Below, one piece after another: positions 35,561 through 48,420 of a DNA stretch of 64,000 nucleotides; the first letter of the stretch is position 1; every line of letters begins with the position of its first letter. A program made the position numbers and the translations under genes. Under the pieces are notes generated by a model. It searched no databases. It worked only from the letters and a program-made list of their open reading frames with translations, and was not told the DNA's origin. Origin of the DNA: Channa striata (lineage: Eukaryota; Chordata; Actinopteri; Anabantiformes; Channidae); NCBI GenBank assembly GCA_033026295.1, contig CM065172.1, positions 13,883,165 through 13,947,164 on the forward strand. Direction: 5' to 3'.

Positions 35561-38500
35561 CCAGTGGCCTCACGCGCGTTATTTAACATTCTGTACCATC
35601 GTTTATTCTGAAACCAGAATAAAAATAATTAAAGCTCTCAGGCGCTGATGCACTTCTAATGATATAGTTGCACAATTTAAGTAATAAAATTTTGGAGTTT
35701 TGTTTGTTTTTCTATAAAATCCCACGCAGGAAGAAAAAGTGAGAAAATGTGGTTTTTCATCGCCCTATTACTTCTCTGAGTATGTTAATAAAAGTTCTGC
35801 AATCTCTGCCCTTTTACATTTTGAGTATTCTTTATCTAAAAATGCTGCTAAAATTTAGTTTTAGAGCTGCACATTAACCAACAAAGTGAGCAACAGAACA
35901 GCCAGCACACAGACTCAACGACAGCTAGACTGTGTGAGGTTGATCGTTTAATCACTATTATACATTTTCTAAATTTATATAAAAAGGAACAACGAATGAA
36001 TACGAACTATTTTGTTTATATATCGTTTAGACGTAGTTTCGCGATCTGTTTTTGCTGTATCTAATTACAGGTGAGACTTGACATTTAAAATACAACAAAA
36101 CAGTTTTGGGAGCAAAACTGTTGTTTTGTTGCTTCATTTTAAAGGCGTTGGTCTAAGTGCTGGGACATGCTGTCGTTTACAGAGAAGCTCAAAGCAAGTC
36201 AACGACAGGTTCTCCACGAAATGGGTTAAGTCACTACTTACATTTTTGCAAGCAACTGTAATCCGCTATGAAAAGATTGACAAGGTAATTCACATCTTTT
36301 TGACTCTCATCTTGCCTCTGAAAGCCCAGACTGTCTTTTTTCGCCAGGAGTCGGACTATGCAAGCGAAGCGGCTACTGATTTACTTTACGAGAGAGGTGA
36401 AACGTCCTCTCCTAACGCCCAAGTCTGTCTGAGCACAGTGACTTTGAACTTGAACTTCGTCTTCATATCGGTACAATATATGGCTACAAGTGAATCTGCA
36501 CGATATTGTGACTCATTAATGAATTTTATTTAGACGGATTATCAAACCATCTCCTTTAATTGAGGCCAGGAGTGTAAAGCAGGATGAACAACAGATCACT
36601 TTTGTGCTGTCGTCCATAATTTCACCATCATTTTTCTCTGGCCTCTGTTTAGGCTCGTTTTTCTCTTATCTGTAATTTTTTTATTCTGGTTAAAAACCTA
36701 ATGTCACCAGAAGTAAGTTATCAAAATCAGACATTTGGGATATTAAAAAATGTGGACGAATTGAGGTTCTCTCGAAACTTTATAGACCATTAAACCCAAA
36801 ATGCGTTAGGAGATTTGAGACTGTTAAAATAGTCAAATTCAAAAAAGGCTCAAGAGTGATGTAGTCAGAGAAAGTCTGTTATAAATTAAGTCCTTCGACA
36901 TTTAAGTCTGCATACAAGTAATGCTTACTCCATATGCCGCATTCTTTTCGTTTCAATATTTTAAAATACCTGTATTGATGTCTGCTTTGTAAAGTTTCAC
37001 CGTCGCGTCGATGTTACTCAGATACTAAATGTTTTCGCACCTCGCACCAAAGTCATTAACTGATTTACATGTAAAGGTTCCTGTAACATGCCTTCTTATA
37101 AACAAGTGCACAAACACATTAGGCTGACGAAAATCAAGTGGAAATGACATGTGTGCGTTTATCTGGCTGCATCATTTGTGAAATTGTACACGTATTAATG
37201 CAAAATATTACTTAATTTCACCTGAAGGACGTCACGGCCTATACGTAGGCAAATGATGCAGGGTTGATTGCAGGTAAATGCACATTAACAAAGATCACAT
37301 TGGACACACACATTCAACACTTGGAATACAGTTACTCTATAACTGCTTCCTTGTCCGATTAAAAACAACAAGGACCAACTGAAGTATGTAATTTGAGATT
37401 ACTATGCTATCAATGGAGTGACCTTCACAAATAGATATTAGGATTTCACGTTTCCGCATGAACGTTTCCGTGTTTTCACTCCTAAGCCAGCAGCACAATC
37501 CCACAGCCACATGCTTCTGCTGGAATAAATTGAATCACTTCTTACAAAATATACGCATAGGGCGTCAGTTTATACCCAACATAGATTCTTTGTCAAATAG
37601 GGGATTTTATTTAATAAGAAATACTCTAAGCAACATGTTTTCAGTCTTATTGTGCATGCAGCAGACTGCATCCTGGGGGGTTCTCACAGGCTCCTCTAAA
37701 ACACTTTGGTCATTACATGAGGTGCGTCCTGCTTTGAATTGAAGCGTAGTCTTGCTCTCCTGTGCACCATTTTACTTTAAGATTAACCAGCAAGTGCATT
37801 TTCCACCCCGCAGCTCTTCCAAACCAACAGCTCACGTCAACTTTAGGCTTTTCATACAGTCACTGTTGACTCGCCGCATACTGGACAAGGAAGTTGTCCA
37901 TAAAGTCCATTCCTTTGGATTCGGCTTTTATTTGGTGTCTTGAAACACAGTGGACGATATAGAAATAAACAATTTTTCGAGTACCACATAATCGTTGCCT
38001 ACACGCTCTCCTGTTATCATATAACACTTGTTATAAAGAACATAAAAGTACTTTTTAAGAGATCTTACATTATGCTGGGCCAAAGCAACATATTAGGCCT
38101 ATAAAATTTATTTTATCAACAAAGTATTATAACAGAAAGGATTTCAGGTAAGTTGCACGCTATCTGCGAATAATGTGGAAAACAGTAATTTGAGTTTTAC
38201 TAACGGGGCTGTTGTTTGCGTCCAGAAACACTATTCAAAACACTGTGTTAATGGACGTTGTAGCGGCGTCTTACACACGTTCATAGCGTAAGTGTTTTGC
38301 CGCATTTTTTGCATGAACAGACTGCTCTGTGTTACAGGCAGTAATGCACATTAGCAGACTCTAAGTGGCGTGGAAATATTGGCCTATAATGCATGGGTCA
38401 AGATTTGAGAAGATCCTCTTGAAGTAGATAATTTTGATACAGATTGCCAGCTCCCTTGTATTCAGTTTCCCCCAACAGCAACCTCAGGCTCTTTGCCTAA

Positions 38501-40880
38501 TGCTTCTTGTGCGATTTGAAAATTATTACATTTTAGATTTGGTCAGTTTGCTTCTTACAGTAAATAGGTGTTGAATCTTTAGTAGATATTTCTTTTCCGA
38601 CTAAAACAGAAAAAAGCTAATCAGAATTTTACAAAGGTCTCTTCCGGATAAAACATGCATGCATAAACAACTAAAAATGCTTCTGCACATGGAGGTGAAT
38701 CTTTTACCTTGCCTGAAACATGTCTAGGATGTTTAAAGCACTTTTTAAAGAAGAAGTGAGATGATTAATGATGAACGTGTGTGTCTTTTGTTTTGCTGTC
38801 TGGACGGATGGAGCGACCGCCTCCCTTAACTTGAACTTGGACTTCCGACGGGACGCGTCAAACTAGATTTATTTAGTCTGCTTTCTCACTGGTTTACTCC
38901 TTAAACTGCAGTAATAAAAATGTGAATCCTGCAAAACTACATTTAGGCAGATATGACAAGGACGTTTTAAGCACATTTTGAAAGAGCCAGTTTGTTGATA
39001 ACTGACAATGAAATAGGGCAATTTTTGGTCTACCGATGTTGACATAACTTGCTATTATTACTATCCTAATCCTACTAAACACACATTTTGCATACAAACA
39101 TGCAAGCATGCAAACTTTGAATATGAAACTTTTTGTTTTTAGTAAACATAGCTATTTTAGGGCTTCGCATATAACAGTTGCTTATTATAGTGTGGCAGTG
39201 CGCATGTCCACATTAAGATACCAAAATATTCCTCTGAAGGAGTAGACTGATGCTGTGTAGAAAATGTAATTACAAACACGAAATTACACAGATACCTATA
39301 GGGTTTTGTGTAGACTGTTTTTAAAGTTGCTAGACATTTTGCGAATGTTGGAAGCTAAAATGTTCGCTCCTACCCTGATGTTTATCTCTATTTTAGTTGC
39401 AGCCCACGGCTTTTCTTGAAAGTGAGGAACTTTAAATTGCACATTTTTTCTGATATATGTCTAACTCTCAGATTTGATAGAGCCTTGCAGTCAGCACCAA
39501 GTAATGAACTCCTAGCATTTTCATAACATACACAACGACAAATTAAGCAGTGATAGGCCGATGTGGCATTTTGACATTAGCGCTAGTCTGCCAATCTGTC
39601 ATCCACCGTCTTCTCACTGCCACACAGAATCCCACATCACGGCAATATAAGAGATCAATGAAAAGCTTGACAAACCTCTCGGTGATTGTCATAAAGGAAT
39701 CATCCACTAACAATGAACCGACATCTACAGAATTTCAGAGTGGCTGTATCTGACTTTAAAGCTCCTACTTCCATGTGCTGCAGGAGTTATTTCGTTTATA
39801 GAAGGGGTTGGTGGGTAACGGGGGTTCCTTCCCCCACACCTCTGCACATCTAAAATTCGACACTTGGTGTCCTCTGTTTGTTGTCCTTACACAAATACGT
39901 AAGTTAAATTATATATTTTTTTGCAATCAAGTCTTCCTACCAGTGATGCTGGCTGCTGATGCTCAGTTTATGTTGTGGACGTCTCAGGTATTGTATGCCA
40001 AGTTGCGAGTCTCTGCAGCAAGATCTACAGAGAAATGTGGCGAATAAGAATGTGTGATTCTAAAGTGAAATGATGAACAAAATATATGTTGACAGTTGTG
40101 TGTCACAGATGCATAGTCAGTTCAATCTGTTATATACACGGCAGTAGTTATTTGTAGACTACGGTTTGGCATTTTCTCGACAAAATCACACGTCTTCAAT
40201 GCCCTGACCTTTGGGATGGAAGACCAATGGTCTTGGAGTTTGTGATTATGAGCATTTTTTTTAATCGTAAATCAAGTCCAGCCCGAGCAGGACAGCACCA
40301 GATTGAGATGCTGATGTAGTTTTGTAGGAGTGTGTTCTATGTTCATGACAGTACTGCTCCGCTCTTCTGACTGTTAAACAACTCACACACGCACACACAC
40401 ACACACACACGTCAAAGGATATGCACACTGGAAAAATAAACTAATATAAATGACCAAAATTATTTTATTTGCAGAGGATTCTACATTAATACAAGCCTTT
40501 GTGCAAAGTACACGTATCCGCGTTTAACCTGGAGCTGGTGACTCACTGTGCCACTTGCAAATGAGCATCAGCCTTGATTTACTGTGAGATTTATGCATGC
40601 ACTGCAGACTGAATTTGGTCCATTAATTTAGTTCGAACAGTAGAATGTTTATTCCCTCGAGTCTGACATGTACTAAAATCTTGAAATCCTCATTTTTAAA
40701 ATGCACCAGCACTACTGGTCGTCCTAGCAACAAACGCAGCAAATCATTTTGGTTGTTTTAGTTGAGTTTTTGGTAAAATTACCAATTGGTTAGCATTAAA
40801 TATAAAAATGGTTAGATTTTAAAGCTAAGCCCGAAGCTGCCTCGAAACTCGTAAACACAAACGCAACCTAATTTCAGCAT
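35561..40880. promoter_or_regulatory. hoxc13 upstream, repeat-poor regulatory landscape
   Basis: Repeats disappear and CpG-bearing, higher-complexity DNA takes over, as expected beside a Hox gene. Open frames near 36078-36533 and 37458-37943 show no domain. AACTTGAACTT-type motifs are present (36444-36457, 38828-38847). No known gene is recognised; enhancer content is inferred. Confidence 0.3.
40390..40412. repeat. (AC)n microsatellite
   Basis: Simple AC tract with one interruption. Confidence 0.8.
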
Positions 40881-40882
40881 AC

Positions 40883-40981
40883 ATGGCGCAGAGTCTACCT
40901 GCAGCTGTCAACACTTTCTTGGACCGCGACAACACTCTCCAAAGACTTTACGCGCACGGATTTACACCATTCTCAAGACCG
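40883..40981 (+). other. Candidate orphan coding exon
   Basis: ATG in a fair context (ACATGG), just after a TTTCAG acceptor-like sequence, opens exactly 33 codons (begins MAQSLPAAVNTFLDRDN, ends GFTPFSRP). It ends precisely at a good donor CCG/GTGAGA in phase 0. Base composition over these 99 bases is markedly GC-richer than the AT-rich DNA that follows, even though the frame stays open to 41215. I do not recognise the peptide. It could be a chance frame in a conserved regulatory element. Confidence 0.25.
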
Positions 40982-43900
40982 GTGAGACAATATTTGAGAA
41001 GTAATGATAATTATCATTTACTGTCTTTCTGTCTGGCTTTTACATTGATACATATTGGAAATGTACAGGGTGATTTTGATTACAAAGTTAATTATTGGGG
41101 GATGCTGTGCAAAAATGCACCAAAAGCTTTTTTTCGAATCAAGACAAAACCAACCGCTGGGATATTTTTCTTGTTTGCACTGGCCCTTTTAATAGCCATC
41201 CTATTATTTGAATAAGAGAGAAGTTACAGTCCTAAAATATGTGACATTATGGAATTGCATACTACAGCATTGTACTGCAGGGTTGAAATGGTAAATGCTA
41301 CCTGCGCTGTAAGGATATAAGATAGGCATGTTCTTCATGCATAATGTATTGGCTCAATTATATGTTCTTGAAAGCAGAAGCCGCAGGTAGGCAGCATTTC
41401 TAAGGGGATGGATGCTCTCCCCTCCCCCCAGAACGTCCGCATCAAACGGACTTTCTGTCTGACAGGGCCTGTCTGGGAGGAGAAGAGGTCTGCTTGTCAA
41501 GTTATTTACAGCAACGCACCCTGGCTGCTTGTCAAGATATTGATAGTTTTTCTATAAACAGTTCCTGAAACGTGAATCTGCAGTAGAGAGGAAATTTGCC
41601 TCCTATATGATTTTGCAAGAGTTTGTAAAACTGAATGTTTTGAAGGGAAAATGTCCATTATGAACTGTAGGCTATACAGTGAAGTCTAAAAGACGTCAAA
41701 TGCACTAAACCCGAGGCAGCATTAGTTCTTATTTTATATTTATGTATATATAAATGTATAGTTTGTGATATCAACTCACAGTTCTAGCATTTTACAGTAG
41801 GCCTACTTCAACTTAATTTAGTTTTGAAATTTGGTAAAATTACACTGTAGTTCTGTGGCTGACTTATAGTTCTGACCTAGTAAATTATGGAGTAAAAATA
41901 TAGCATATGCTAATGAAAAAAGGACTGGAATTTAGCTAATTAATTTCATTTCAATTTGCTCATATTAATCTAATTTAAGATTTTCAGATTTACATACACA
42001 GGCAAAAGGTTATCCAAAGTAACCATTTCCCGGACTCCGTTGGCTGTTTTAAAAATATTAGTGGTTTATTGATTAATATCTTAAAAGTGACAAAAACAGT
42101 AAAACAGTTATGCAATGTGAAACTTTAACATGCTTGAACTTGAAACTAATGTTCATGCTTTAATCCTCCTCTTGTTTCTACTTGTCCACTGTGGAAAGTG
42201 TCCACTGGAAACGTGGCAGACGATAAGAATATAAAGTAATACTTTCTTTCCGTTGCCCATAGCCATATAACGGTTGTTGTAGTTTTTTCTAAGTTGACCT
42301 AATATGAGTGGCCTTTACCCCAAATGTAGAGGTTTCACAATATCATTCTATGTTTAGTTTTTTATCCTGGAATTTAGGTGTTTAAGAGAATATTTAGTGT
42401 TTTTGTTTGTGCAATAACTTATACAACAACAAGTATCCTGTTTATTATACTTTACACAATTTCTAGACCCTTTGTGTATTTCCGCAGTGCGAAAGTATTA
42501 CCTCAGCCTTCAGACATTTGGACATCATGTGGAATTTAGGCTGAGTCAAAAGAAAAGGCTCCGGAGTTGTATTAACATATCGTTACTATTAAATCGCACA
42601 AAATACCTCAACTCCTTACGTTTGAGCTTTTGTAGAAATGTTACTTTGGAACACTTCGGCTTCCATCGGCGCAGAAGCTGTCAAATCCAGGATCCTGGAA
42701 ACAATCCCGTTTTATTATATAAGGTTCTCTCTCGTTCTTAACACACAGCAAATATTTAAGAGTGAGGGACTCTAAATAACTGCTAAATTGCGTGCATACT
42801 CTGTGAAGTTCATTCTTGTCTGTCTAGACTCTGATTACGACCCTGTTTGTCTGCGTTTTTTTTACCTTGACCTTGGACTTCCGTGCAGCTGCCGTTTGGA
42901 TGAGCCCATCGTAGTTGTAATTTCCTTGAGACAAAAGAACTTCTCTGTCCGAGGAAGGACATCAGTGTAGCTTCCGTGCTACACACACAGCGGTGGCCTG
43001 ATTATACCCAAGGCAACTGAGCAGTGCAAAAATGTTGATAAAGCAGGCACCCTTCGTAGGGCAGCTTATAGCCTGCTTTATGAGTGACTCATGGGATAGA
43101 CATCACAAAAAGCCTATTTTATGGATGCTTTGTGAACCTATCCCATCGGTAACAGTTCAAACGTAAAAATACCGTCAAGTTTAAAATATTCAGCCAGAAA
43201 TGTTTGAAAGATATAAAACAAATACTGCAGACGATAGAAAAGCATTTTCGCAACTGTTGTCATTATAGGACCTATACGGGATAATGAAAAAGCACGTTTC
43301 ATATTTTGAAGAGAGGTCCAGTCCTCCAAATGAAAGACGCAGACGGCCTGTATTATAGTGGAGCAAACGTTTCGGAAATAAATAGGTCAGCCATTCCATC
43401 ATAATGTCAATTCAAAGCCTAAAACACAGCGAATCCTTGTTATTATTTTTGCCTGGAAGCCACTTGTATGGTGAACCAGAACACATGGTAGTTTGAATTA
43501 TCACGTTATTGCTAAAACAGTCTGGGGCATAACCAAGATTATAAGGAGACAACAGGACGTTTCTTTGCTTTAACCATTATCGGACAGAGTTCAAACCAGG
43601 TACTCAAGTAATTAATGTAGATCTTTGCTATATTTATCTGTTAAGTCACTTCGCACTGATATATGTACATATATATATGTGTGTGTGTGTGTGTGTCTAT
43701 ATTGCACTGAGGGCTCCCTATATGTTCTACTTTTACTGCTATTACTATTGCTATTACTGCTGAGGTGCAGCGGCACTCCTTTATCACAATCAACTTTAGT
43801 GATACAACATCATAGTTCTGCATCCATCTGTATCTATCTCATCTCACACACACACACACAAATACAACGTACACACCAAAATTAAATTTTATTTGACATA

Positions 43901-44385
43901 CTACAACTAGCAACTGAAAGACATCATTGTTAGGAATCTATAATACTTCTTGCTTGTATGGTTTGGTTTAGTCACAAAATTTCATATAAACATGTTCATT
44001 TGTAATTCAGCGACTGTTGTGTATGCCTTTAAAGGAAATGTTCCCTTCAGAAAATAGGTGCTGATAAGCATAATGCGTAATGCGTAAGCATAGTGGTTTA
44101 GATATACAAATTTTATTTGACAGCTCTGGTATTACACTGTCAATGATCGACATTATAATGATTATTGACTGGGGATCCAAACTAAGACAAAGTTTGCGCA
44201 CTAATGAAGGACGTAAATTAAAATATTGAAATATTATATTTTATTAAAAGTAGAAACTTGATTGTTTCAACATTGTCTTCCTTGGCTGTCCTCTGGGTCG
44301 GCCAAATCTCACAGTTTGTTTTCGTTTGCAACCGTCTCGAACATGTTCAAACTCCCCTTTAAGGATACGGGTCTGCGTGATTTAA
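40982..44385. promoter_or_regulatory. Proximal hoxc13 upstream DNA
   Basis: Repeat-poor, including the motif ACCTTGACCTTGGACTTCCG (42864-42883) and a (GT)n tract (about 43675-43698). Overlapping frames at 42472-42970 have no recognisable product. Regulatory role inferred from position. Confidence 0.3.
43675..43698. repeat. (GT)n microsatellite
   Basis: Tandem GT dinucleotides after a short TATA run; a CA run lies at 43845-43860. Confidence 0.8.
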
Positions 44386-44635
44386 GCCAATGATATGACG
44401 CGGTATTCTGCGGGAAAAAACCGTGACATGCGAGGCAGTGGGTCTTTAAAGGGCTGCACTGTCCCAACTCACAAGCCCACTCTCGTAGGATTTGTTACCG
44501 CATCACGTGCCAAATTCTTAATGAACTAGACACACGAGGGCCTGGTGTGCGCATGCGCACGGTGTAAAATGTAGTTGGAAATGAGGTGTCCGTCTTGGAG
44601 TAGTCGACTTTTAAAAAGCATCGGCAGCCCCTGCT
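44386..44635 (+). promoter_or_regulatory. hoxc13a: hoxc13 promoter / 5' UTR region
   Basis: CpG-containing DNA directly before the hoxc13 ATG. Visible elements are a CCAAT box (44386-44393, GCCAATGA), an E-box CACGTG (44504-44509), a perfect 14-bp NRF1-type palindrome GTGCGCATGCGCAC (44547-44560), and a weak TATA-like TTTTAAAA (about 44609-44616), 20 bases before the ATG. The palindrome plus CCAAT suggests a mostly TATA-less start. The TSS cannot be fixed from sequence alone. Confidence 0.6.
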
Positions 44636-47501
44636 ATGACGACTTCGCTGGTTCTGCATCCACGCTGGGCGGACACCTTGATGTACGTTTATGAAAAAAG
44701 CCCGAATGAAAACAACCAGAATAAAAGCCAAACAATGGAGGGACTGAGCGGTAATTGCCCTGCGACCCATTGCAGGGACCTGATGTCGCACCCCGCGCTG
44801 GGACGACATTCTGGCACCATAGCGACCCACCAGGGCTCCGTCTACTCGGATATTTCCTCTCCAGACACCGGCCGACAGTGTCCCGCTCCTCAAACATCAT
44901 CGAGTGCTTCTTTGAGCTACGGTTATCCCTTCGGAAACCCGTATTACGGCTGTAGATTATCTCATTCCCACAACGTGAACTTGCAGCAGAAACCTTGCTC
45001 GTACCATCCCGCAGAGAAATACGCAGAGCCCAGCTCAGCGCTGCCCACGGAAGAACTGTCTACCAGAGCGAAAGAGTTTGCTTTCTACCCGAGTTTCGCC
45101 AGCTCGTATCAGGCCGTTCCTGGATATCTCGACGTGTCAGTGGTGCCCAGTATCAGTGCTCATCCTGAGCCGCGACACGACGCCTTGATCCCGATGGAGG
45201 GCTACCAGCACTGGGCTCTCTCTAATGGCTGGGATGGGCAGGTGTACTGCTCCAAAGAGCAAACGCAGTCAACTCATCTTTGGAAATCACCTTTCCCAGG
45301 TACGAAAAAGTTTCCTTTTTGAAGCTCTCCAGCAGACTGGAATTTTTATGATAGCACGTCTGCCTGTAGACGTTTAATACCGGTCTCATCACATTAAGAA
45401 AGCAATTTAAATGTTGTCAGATAGTTTTACTCTGTTGAGATGCTATTGTTTACTTTATAAAATCTATTTTGTAAAAATGCCAATATCAACATAAGAAGAA
45501 GTCCTGGGAAACACTACGTGCTAATAAACACTGATAAGCCCTAAGTCAAGTTAATATCAGATATCCTTTATAGAGCCTGTGATTATAAGCCACCTTAGTA
45601 ATTTGGCATTAAACAAATGAAAATCCACTTTTATGGAAGTTTGCGTCAAAATATGAATTCACTGAGCTTTGACCCTTGTTGTATACATTCAGAAATGGAC
45701 CATTGGTCTTACAGTTATACACAAGTTTTCCCTTGAAGTTCAGTTTCAGTCACATACAATAATGAGTAACATCGGTTACTTATTTCTTTGCCCTGTGTAT
45801 GACAATATAGTGGCCACATTGTTGTGTTTGGATTGTACCAATAAATCTATGTGTCCATGTCTGCACACATCAAGAATCATTTGACTAACATTTGCGTTGA
45901 GTACAGACATCACCAGGTTTCACAAACATTTCAGAGCCAATGATCAGTCCACACTATTATTTAAGCTGGCCTCTTGCTTGACTTGCTACCATACAACACT
46001 CATGATATCCGATAATAAACACAGAGGCTCGACCAGTATCTACTTTACAGAGTGTTTACTAGACTGCTTCTTATGACACTTCTTCTTAGGCTATTTTATA
46101 TTTGTAAATATTTTAAGTTCTGATACGGATGCTGTCAGGCCTCTGCTGAACTTCCCAAATGACACTCGCCCCCCTTAATTTGACAATACACACGAACAAG
46201 CCACGCAAGCACGGGCACGCAGTCAAATGCGCGCACACATGCTCAAAAACACAAGCGCTCAGTTGTCTTGTCTAACACCACAGACATGCACATAAACTCC
46301 TACACTATTTACTGAACTATCTTCAGATAAAAAAATACAACAGTTTCCAGTTAATTATTGCAAAATATCAAATATACAAGGACGAGAATGAAGTCATGGA
46401 GATAATGCTTAACCCAATATTAAAGGCACACAAACTGTGGAGAAATATTCACAAAACCTGACTGCAAAGTTACATGTGCTAAAAATCAACTTTTTTTCTA
46501 GAGGCATTGCCACACTTGTACCGTCAGGTTTCTTATTGGCTGTCTTGCACTCAGCTCTTGGTCTGTGGTGTAATCCCAGAACTCTGCTTACCTGAGCAAA
46601 CCAGGTACCCGCTCCAAAAAGTTCTTTAGGATTAAAAAAAACCCTAAAGAACCGATGACATTTAGTGATTGATTATCCAAGTCTTAAAGTTTTACTATTA
46701 GTTAGCTGCAACATATTTTAGTTTGTTTTCTAAACGGACATTCTTTTGTTTGGTTTTTTTAATTGTGAATGATTGTAGATTGTTTTCACAATCTCTCATC
46801 TGAGTTTAATTACGCAGAGACATTCCCATCGGAGCATTAGATTCGGTTGTGACATGCAGCCTATAACGTGCAAAATTGTAGTGGCTATAACTTTTTAGTG
46901 ATTGTTCATATACAGGATGTCATGTCATTATACTACTGAACTAACCTTTAGACGTTTTTATACCTTTGCCTCTAAATGTCAGGTGCAGTACACCTGAGAT
47001 CCTGAATACAACAGATTATCTCTCGTGTACATTTCTCTACACACACATACACACATATGTACACACATAATCATTCAAATGTAACTTATTTTCTTTCCGC
47101 TGTATTTACACCTAAGCCTGAAGACTGTCTCGCTTGCATTGGGGTGGATAATAGTGTTATTAATACATTGCTGCTGTTTTAATGTGAAACAATGCGGGAT
47201 ATGGTTGTCTAACGTTTTCCCCTAAATTTCTTCTTTTCATACAGACGTGGTGCCATTGCAGCCTGAAGTCAGCAGTTATCGCCGCGGCCGGAAGAAGCGT
47301 GTTCCATACACCAAGATCCAGCTAAAGGAGCTGGAGAAAGAATATGCAGCCAGCAAGTTCATCACCAAAGACAAAAGAAGGCGCATCTCGGCCGCCACCA
47401 ACCTCTCAGAGCGTCAAGTCACCATCTGGTTCCAAAACCGGCGAGTCAAGGAGAAGAAATTTGTCAGTAAATCCAAGAACAATCACATGCACACAACTTG
47501 A
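44636..47501 (+). CDS. hoxc13a: Homeobox protein Hox-C13, two exons
   Basis: Posterior (Abd-B class) Hox transcription factor of the nucleus. Group 13 proteins pattern the tail and posterior body; mammalian HOXC13 also drives hair and nail keratin genes. Exon 1 is 44636-45299 (donor CCCAG/GTACG, phase 1) and exon 2 is 47245-47501 (acceptor TTCATACAG). The join gives aspartate 222 and a 306-residue protein, close to vertebrate Hox-C13 length. The homeodomain is residues 236-295: it starts GRKKRVPYTK and has helix-3 WFQNRRVKEKK with W283, F284, Q285 and N286, followed by an 11-residue tail. The N-terminal half (about 40-150) is rich in Ser, Pro and Tyr and corresponds to the HoxA13 N-terminal domain family. 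There is no YPWM hexapeptide, as usual for group 13. The ATG follows an NRF1-type promoter and opens with MTTSLVLHPRW, typical of the family. The frame is intact. The choice of 'a' paralogue is inferred. Confidence 0.96.
45300..47244 (+). other. hoxc13a: hoxc13 intron 1
   Basis: Single phase-1 GT-AG intron of 1945 bases, placed just upstream of the homeodomain as in all Hox13 genes. It is AT-rich. It contains CA-rich tracts near 46180-46270 and 47035-47070, and a perfect 10-bp inverted repeat at 46621-46652. Open stretches inside it (for example near 45670-45880) have no Hox or other recognisable content. Confidence 0.9.
46621..46652. repeat. Intronic 10-bp inverted repeat
   Basis: GTTCTTTAGG and its exact reverse complement around an A-rich loop, in hoxc13 intron 1. 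Similar small palindromes are widespread in fish genomes. Confidence 0.7.
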
Positions 47502-48420
47502 TACGATCAGAGACCTCCTTGAAACTGCAAGGCATACCTTCCAAAACATTATGCCATAGATGTACCTCTTACATTGAAATTTGTGGCTGAAGAACATTTT
47601 GGCTGAGTTTGTTTTTTTTTTTTAATTTAAGTTCCATCATCTCCATCGATCACGATCCCTGTTTTCAATTTAAAAATAATGCTCTAAAAACTGTGAAAAT
47701 AATAAATTCATTTCACATTTGTTTTATGTGAATGTACATATATAAATATATAATATTTAAAGCGATAGCTGTATTTCAAAGACACGCATTGCGTGTTTTT
47801 ACTTTTCCTTTTTTCAAGCCAAATTTCAAAAGGACTGACATTTCTGAGACTTGCAATGGGCGGATCAAAACGGAGGACACGGTTTATTTGTTGTCATTTT
47901 AGGAGGATAATCGCCATGTGGACGAAATGTGGCATAATGACACGTTGAACTTGAGACTATAACAGCTAAAACAAATGCTCACATGGGGCACTTTTGAGAC
48001 CGTTTTGTTTTAATATTGCTTCTGAATTTTAAAAACTATGTTCCTCTCCGTAGGATCTGTTCCCTTTAGCCTGGAATAAAACAAAGGCTGCTATGTTGTT
48101 AATCTGTATAGTGCAATGCCATTATTTAATTCATATTATCTAGTATGGCGGAACTGTAAGCTGGAATATCCCAAGACCTGTATGTTTTTCTTTTTCAGTG
48201 AAGGACTCTGTCATGCAACTGGAATGATTGTAGCCAATTAAAAGTCAGCAAGTATTACCCATAAATGCACAATCGTTTTATTTTGTAATGTCTTTGTTAG
48301 TGTAGCATTGGAGCTGATCAAACGCCTTTTACGAAGCCTGTAATTTCTATTTTCATGCAGTATGTGAAGTGTATTGTGGTGTTGAATTACGTACTGGTAA
48401 CGTGTTTCATAAATAAATAA
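47502..48420 (+). other. hoxc13a: hoxc13 3' UTR
   Basis: AT-rich region after the hoxc13 stop, with polyadenylation signals AATAAA at 47701-47706 and 48412-48417. Either could end the mRNA. The later one, within AAATAAATAA, is a natural limit for the longer isoform. Extent is inferred from the signals only. Confidence 0.5.

Noticed and set aside
40982..41215. Extension of the 40883 frame to 110 codons
   Set aside because: Composition drops to AT-rich with a hydrophobic tail right after a good donor, so it reads like intron rather than protein.
35561..44385. A hoxc14 or evx gene 5' of hoxc13
   Set aside because: No homeodomain motif (WFQNRR or similar) is present on either strand in this interval.
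44495..44900. Minus-strand open frames of 132 and 88 codons over hoxc13 exon 1
   Set aside because: They are antisense shadows of a GC-rich coding exon; no domain, and the + strand gene fully explains the openness.
45300..45322. Read-through of hoxc13 exon 1 to a stop at 45320
   Set aside because: This would lose the homeodomain; the consensus donor at 45300 and acceptor at 47243-47244 restore the Hox-C13 junction.
47344..47597. Other open frames over the hoxc13 homeodomain exon, both strands
   Set aside because: Alternative frames of the homeobox; the real frame is unambiguous from WFQNRR.
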